This document shows positions 60,464 to 64,000 of a stretch of DNA of 64,000 nt, piece after piece. How positions within the stretch are numbered: the stretch's first letter is position 1; each line of letters begins with the position of its first letter. The stretch covers positions 330,254-394,253 of the forward strand of contig CEFQ01000010.1 of NCBI GenBank assembly GCA_900068845.1. The letters are read 5' to 3'. The translations under genes were made by a program, and so were the position numbers. The notes under the pieces were generated by a model. That model saw only the letters and a list, made by a program, of their open reading frames with translations, did not search any database and was not told where the DNA came from. Source of the stretch: Enterobacter ludwigii (lineage in GTDB: Bacteria > Pseudomonadota > Gammaproteobacteria > Enterobacterales > Enterobacteriaceae).

Positions 60464-62074
60464 CTACAGGTGGATAAACAGGGCGTACAGCAGCCCCGAA
60501 AGTAAAACGGAGACCGGCAGCGTCAGCACCCACGCCATCGCCAGATTGCGAAGGGTGGCGAGTTGCAGACCTGAGCGGTTGGCGGCCATGGAACCGGCGA
60601 CGCCGGAAGAGAGCACGTGCGTGGTGGAAACCGGCAGGCCGAACACGTCGGCCGCGCCGATGGTCGCCATTGCCACCAATTCGGCGCTGGCCCCTTGCGC
60701 GTAAGTGAGATGCGTTTTACCGATACGTTCACCTACGGTGACCACAATGCGGCGCCAGCCGACCATGGTGCCGAGGCCCAGCGCAATCGCTACGACCACT
60801 TTCACCCACATCGGGATAAAGCGCGTCGCGGCATCCAGCTCTTTTTTCACCGCCGTCAGGTTGCGCGCGGTCTCTTCCGGCAGCGCTACTTTGGCATTTT
60901 GCAGATGCTTAATGGTTTCCGATGCCAGATACATGTCATTACGCGTATTGGTCACCGCCTGCGCCGGAATATTCTCCACCGCGCCGTAGCGGCGAATCTG
61001 GTCGCCGATATCACCCAGCATCTTGCCGAGCGCGGGCAACACGTGAGGACGATTCTGGTTGGTACGCACGAATTCGGTCAGCACCTCACGCGGGGCTGGC
61101 ATCGCCGCTGGCGTGGGTTGCAGCGTCAACAATTGCTGTTCGGTGACTTGGGTTAACGCGGCCACGCGCGGGATTTGATCCGGCGGCAGCGAACGGTTTA
61201 GGGCGTAGGCAATCGGCATGGTGCCGACCAGAATCAGCATAATTAAGCCCATGCCTTTCTGACCGTCATTCGAGCCGTGTGCGAAGGAAACGCCGGTGCA
61301 GGTGAGAATCAGCAAGCCGCGAATCCATATTGGCGGCGGCTGGTTGCCTGTTGGCGCTTCATACAGTTGGCGGTTACGGATAAAGGCTTTCATTGCCAGC
61401 AGCAGCAATCCAGCGCAGATAAAACCGACAATCGGCGACAGCAGCAGCGCGTAGCCGACTTTGATCGCCTGATCCCAGTCCACGCCGCTGGTGCCGCTTC
61501 GGCCATGTAGCAACGCGTTCGCCACGCCGACGCCGATAATCGAACCGATCAGCGTATGCGAAGAGGAGGCTGGCAAACCAAAATACCAGGTGCCGAGGTT
61601 CCAGATAATCGCTGAGAACAGCAGTGCATACACCATGGCAAAGCCGTTGCCGCTGCCCGCCTGCAAAATCAGCTCGACCGGCAGCAGCGAGATAATGCCG
61701 AATGCCACCACCCCGCTGGAAAGCAGCACACCGAGGAAGTTACAGAAACCGGACCACATCACCGCCACGCCCGGCGACAGCGAATGGGTGTAGATCACCG
61801 TCGCAACCGCGTTGGCGGTATCGTGGAAACCGTTCACAAATTCAAAACCGAGCGCAATGATCAGCGCGACGCCGAGCAGCACGAACGGCGTGTAACTGGT
61901 GACCACCGCGCCAGTCTCTTCAACGTCATTGAACAGGTTAATGCCGGCATACATCAGGCCAGCAATCAGTAACAGCACAAAGATCAGGCGTGAGGCAGGG
62001 CCGTTGCCGCGGTTAAGGTTCGGGCGTCCGCTGTGGGACGAGGATATCGATGCAGGTAAACTGTTTTCAGCCAT
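60464..62074 (-). CDS. Low-affinity inorganic phosphate transporter, PiT family
   Basis: 536 residues from the ATG at 62074 (MAENSLPASI, preceded by GAGGTG). The two PiT signatures are 'NGFHDTANAVATVIYTHSL' and 'FAHGSNDGQKGMGL', each in an inverted membrane repeat. The cytoplasmic loop between them (about 320-440) is helical and poorly conserved. Imports phosphate, probably as a metal-phosphate complex, with protons. It is related to PitA/PitB but longer by a polar N-terminal extension. Divergent from zntB. Confidence 0.88.
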   Translation of the reverse strand: MAENSLPASISSSHSGRPNLNRGNGPASRLIFVLLLIAGLMYAGINLFNDVEETGAVVTSYTPFVLLGVALIIALGFEFVNGFHDTANAVATVIYTHSLSPGVAVMWSGFCNFLGVLLSSGVVAFGIISLLPVELILQAGSGNGFAMVYALLFSAIIWNLGTWYFGLPASSSHTLIGSIIGVGVANALLHGRSGTSGVDWDQAIKVGYALLLSPIVGFICAGLLLLAMKAFIRNRQLYEAPTGNQPPPIWIRGLLILTCTGVSFAHGSNDGQKGMGLIMLILVGTMPIAYALNRSLPPDQIPRVAALTQVTEQQLLTLQPTPAAMPAPREVLTEFVRTNQNRPHVLPALGKMLGDIGDQIRRYGAVENIPAQAVTNTRNDMYLASETIKHLQNAKVALPEETARNLTAVKKELDAATRFIPMWVKVVVAIALGLGTMVGWRRIVVTVGERIGKTHLTYAQGASAELVAMATIGAADVFGLPVSTTHVLSSGVAGSMAANRSGLQLATLRNLAMAWVLTLPVSVLLSGLLYALFIHL

Positions 62075-62239
62075 AAAACACCTCAGTGTTAAATCACGAT
62101 GCTCGAACGGCACCCTGTGACTTCCAGTGTGATACGGGGTTTGTATGACAGAATGATGATGGCGCACGCCCAATGTCATCTTGCTGCAACATCCCTGTCG
62201 CACGCTGTGGATCTGACCGCTACGGAATGATCTGTTGCC

Positions 62240-63265
62240 ATGCTCCAGCCCGTATTACCGCTTACTTCTCTGCCGGACTTTAATAACGAAGTCGCCGGAT
62301 TAATTCACGGTTATCTGTTTACCCCCACGTTGCCGCCACAGCGGCTGAATGCCCGTGAAGCGGCCCAACTGGCGCAGCAGCAGCTGCCCGCGTCCTACTT
62401 TATCTGGCTGCATATCAACCTTAATCACGCGCGTGCGGAGCGCTGGGTTCAGGACCACTTTGGCGTAGACCACGACTTTTTCGACGAGATACATTCGGCT
62501 TCGCCGCGCACCCGTTTAGCTCATCAAAATGATGCGCTGCTGGCGGTGCTCAACGACGTCACTTTCAGTAAAGAGGAACGCAGCACGCAGAACGCCACGC
62601 TGTGGATGTGGTGCTGCCCGCGTGTGGTGGTTACTGCGCGTTTTCGCCCGGTGGGCATGATCGAACGTATGCATCAGCAGATGGATCGTCTGACGTTCGC
62701 TGAGCCAGATGCGATGCTGCTGTGGCTGCTCGGCGAGCAGGAAGCGCAGCTTGAGCAGGTGGTGCGGCGATCCAGCCAGGCGGTGGATGCCATAGAAGAG
62801 CGCTTGCTGAGTGCGGCGATCAAAACCAATCGCCGTGAGTTGGGGCAACTGCGGCGCATGCTGCTGCGCGTGCAGCGTCTGTTGGCACCGGAACCGGCGG
62901 CGCTATTTCGCCTGTTGAATCGTCCGCCTAAATGGCTGAAGCGCGAACCGTTAGGCGAACTGCGGATTTTCACCGAAGAGTTCAGCGTAGCATTGAATGA
63001 TTTGGCGAGTTTGATGGAGCGGATTCGCCTGCTGCAGGAGGAGATCGCCGCGCGTCTGATGGAGCAAAGCAACCGCACGCTGTTTTTGCTGACGGTGATT
63101 ACCGTGCTGGCGCTGCCGATCAATATCGTGGCGGGATTTTTTGGCATGAACGTGGGTGGCATTCCGCTGGCGAATAATCCGCACGGTTTTCTGCTGCTGG
63201 TGTTAGTGGTGCTGGCGTTTACGCTGGTGGCGGGTTGGCTGGCGTTTCGACGCCCGCGGGATTGA
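62240..63265 (+). CDS. zntB: Zinc transporter ZntB (CorA superfamily)
   Basis: 341 residues: a large cytoplasmic domain rich in charged helices, then two C-terminal membrane helices joined by the 'GMN' selectivity motif in 'FFGMNVGGIP', which with 'ANNPHGF' is the ZntB form rather than CorA. It moves Zn2+ across the inner membrane; recent work on homologues favours import coupled to protons. Length is slightly above the E. coli 327. Confidence 0.85.
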   Translation: MLQPVLPLTSLPDFNNEVAGLIHGYLFTPTLPPQRLNAREAAQLAQQQLPASYFIWLHINLNHARAERWVQDHFGVDHDFFDEIHSASPRTRLAHQNDALLAVLNDVTFSKEERSTQNATLWMWCCPRVVVTARFRPVGMIERMHQQMDRLTFAEPDAMLLWLLGEQEAQLEQVVRRSSQAVDAIEERLLSAAIKTNRRELGQLRRMLLRVQRLLAPEPAALFRLLNRPPKWLKREPLGELRIFTEEFSVALNDLASLMERIRLLQEEIAARLMEQSNRTLFLLTVITVLALPINIVAGFFGMNVGGIPLANNPHGFLLLVLVVLAFTLVAGWLAFRRPRD

Positions 63266-63273
63266 ATCATAAT

Positions 63274-63334
63274 GCGCGATGAATCGCGCCGCTACGGTAT
63301 GTGCACGTATTTGTAGCGGCGCAATTTATTGCGC
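63274..63334. repeat. Family A REP pair, heads facing inward
   Basis: Inverted unit 63274-63295 (GATGAATC core) and forward unit 63313-63334 (AATTTATT core) around a 17-base spacer containing ATGTGCACGTAT, between convergent zntB and the L,D-transpeptidase gene. Confidence 0.85.
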
Positions 63335-63345
63335 TTGAACCGCGA

Positions 63346-64000
63346 TTACAGGCTGGTCGCCGGCTGCGCAGCAGGCGCAGCGTCGTTTGCACCTTGCGGG
63401 GTCATGGGCTCTTCTTTCGGCATTGCATCAGAAGATTCCTGCACCGGAACCGGTGTTGGTTGTACTTCGCCTGCTGGACCGTTAATTTTGATCGGCATAC
63501 CGTTACGCGCCTGGATAGCGTTGTTGACGGCATCCTGGTTGGTGCTGGCATCGGCAATCACTTTGGTCACGGCAGACGTCAGGTTGATTGGCACCAGTTC
63601 ACGCGAGTTGAACTGCTCTTCCGTGGTCGACAGCGGGTTGTGGACTTCCACATAGCGCGAACCGTCTGGCTCAACGGACGCTTTCACCGGCTGATCGATG
63701 AACTGAACGCGTGTGCCGACCGGCACGTTATCGAACAGCCATTTGATGTCATCAGAACGCAGACGCACACAGCCGTGGCTCACGCGCAGACCAATACCGA
63801 AGTTGGCGTTCGTGCCGTGAATCGCATACAGGCGGCCGATATACAGCGCGTGCAGACCCATCGGGTTATCCGGGCCCGCAGGGAACACCGCTGGGATGCT
63901 CTCGCCGCGTGCCGCATATTCCGCATGCATCGCTTTGGTTGGCGTCCAGGTTGGGCCATCTTTCTTACGCTCAACCTTCGTTGTCCAGTTCATTGGCGTG
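63346..64000 (-). CDS. ldtB: L,D-transpeptidase (LdtB/YbiS-like), 3' part
   Basis: The gene continues past the right edge; about 217 C-terminal residues are visible. YkuD-domain motif '[20 protein letters not shown]' carries the catalytic His and Cys. '[23 protein letters not shown]' and '[12 protein letters not shown]' match E. coli LdtB, which links Braun lipoprotein to peptidoglycan. The C-terminal tail (about the last 45 residues) is an Ala/Pro/Gln-rich extension not typical of LdtB. Signal peptide and LysM region would lie outside the window. Confidence 0.87.
   Translation of the reverse strand, partial: TPMNWTTKVERKKDGPTWTPTKAMHAEYAARGESIPAVFPAGPDNPMGLHALYIGRLYAIHGTNANFGIGLRVSHGCVRLRSDDIKWLFDNVPVGTRVQFIDQPVKASVEPDGSRYVEVHNPLSTTEEQFNSRELVPINLTSAVTKVIADASTNQDAVNNAIQARNGMPIKINGPAGEVQPTPVPVQESSDAMPKEEPMTPQGANDAAPAAQPATSL

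Noticed and set aside
62131-62151. Possible Pho box before the Pit-family gene
   Set aside because: One CTGTCAT half-site is perfect on the minus strand, but the second half 11 bp on (ACCCCGT) does not fit.

Overview
The window is a stretch of ordinary enterobacterial chromosome. Gene order from sucA through dusC closely follows the 16-18 minute region of the Escherichia coli map: suc, cyd, tol-pal, tRNA-Lys, nadA-pnuC-zitB-ybgS-aroG-gpmA, gal, mod, pgl, bio, uvrB, moa, ybhLNOPQ, rhlE and dusC. Protein divergence, the gal cluster without an adjacent galE, and the inserted genes suggest Erwiniaceae (Pantoea or Erwinia-like) rather than Escherichia. The genus is an inference from gene content and not a database match. 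Base composition looks moderately GC-rich by eye.

Layout: 1-4612 is the end of sucA and then sucBCD (TCA cycle). 4663-5277 is a long regulatory region with ArcA- and FNR-like sites, followed by the cytochrome bd operon cydAB-cydX-ybgE. 8621-14255 is ybgC-tolQRAB-pal-cpoB (Tol-Pal envelope system). 14343-14766 holds a strong stable-RNA-type promoter, three identical tRNA-Lys genes and a terminator. 14767-15169 is non-coding and hairpin-rich. 15170-17295 is a divergent alkylation-repair pair (Ada/AlkA fusion and Ogt). 17331-20204 is nadA-pnuC (NAD) and zitB (zinc export). 20173-23825 is an EvgS/EvgA-type phosphorelay that E. coli lacks at this position. ybgS, aroG and gpmA follow, then galTKM with two gal-type operators.

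30081-35337 is molybdate uptake and its regulation (modF, modE, acrZ, modABC with a ModE operator). It pairs functionally with the molybdopterin operon moaABCDE at 48172-50872, which is preceded by a Moco-type RNA leader. 37976-42950 is biotin synthesis (bioA divergent from bioBFCD, with a BirA operator between them). An orphan UrtE/LivF-like ATPase with an abnormal ABC signature precedes uvrB, whose upstream region has DnaA boxes and a LexA box. 50950-63265 holds envelope and transport genes (a DUF1615 lipoprotein, ybhL, ybhP-clsB-ybhN, ybhQ, an MFS carrier, a Pit phosphate transporter, ZntB) together with rhlE and dusC. A partial L,D-transpeptidase gene runs off the right edge.

The most interesting structure that no gene explains is two families of short GTAG-headed palindromes in the intergenic spaces. 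Family A has a GTAGCG head and a GCGC-based stem. Family B has a GTAGGG head and interchangeable stem arms. They occur singly, in head-to-head and tail-to-tail pairs, and once with a family A pair at the centre of a larger inverted repeat. Their form matches REP/BIME elements of the kind mobilised by RAYT transposases. No RAYT gene is present in the window. No CRISPR array, prophage, insertion sequence or obvious defence system was seen.
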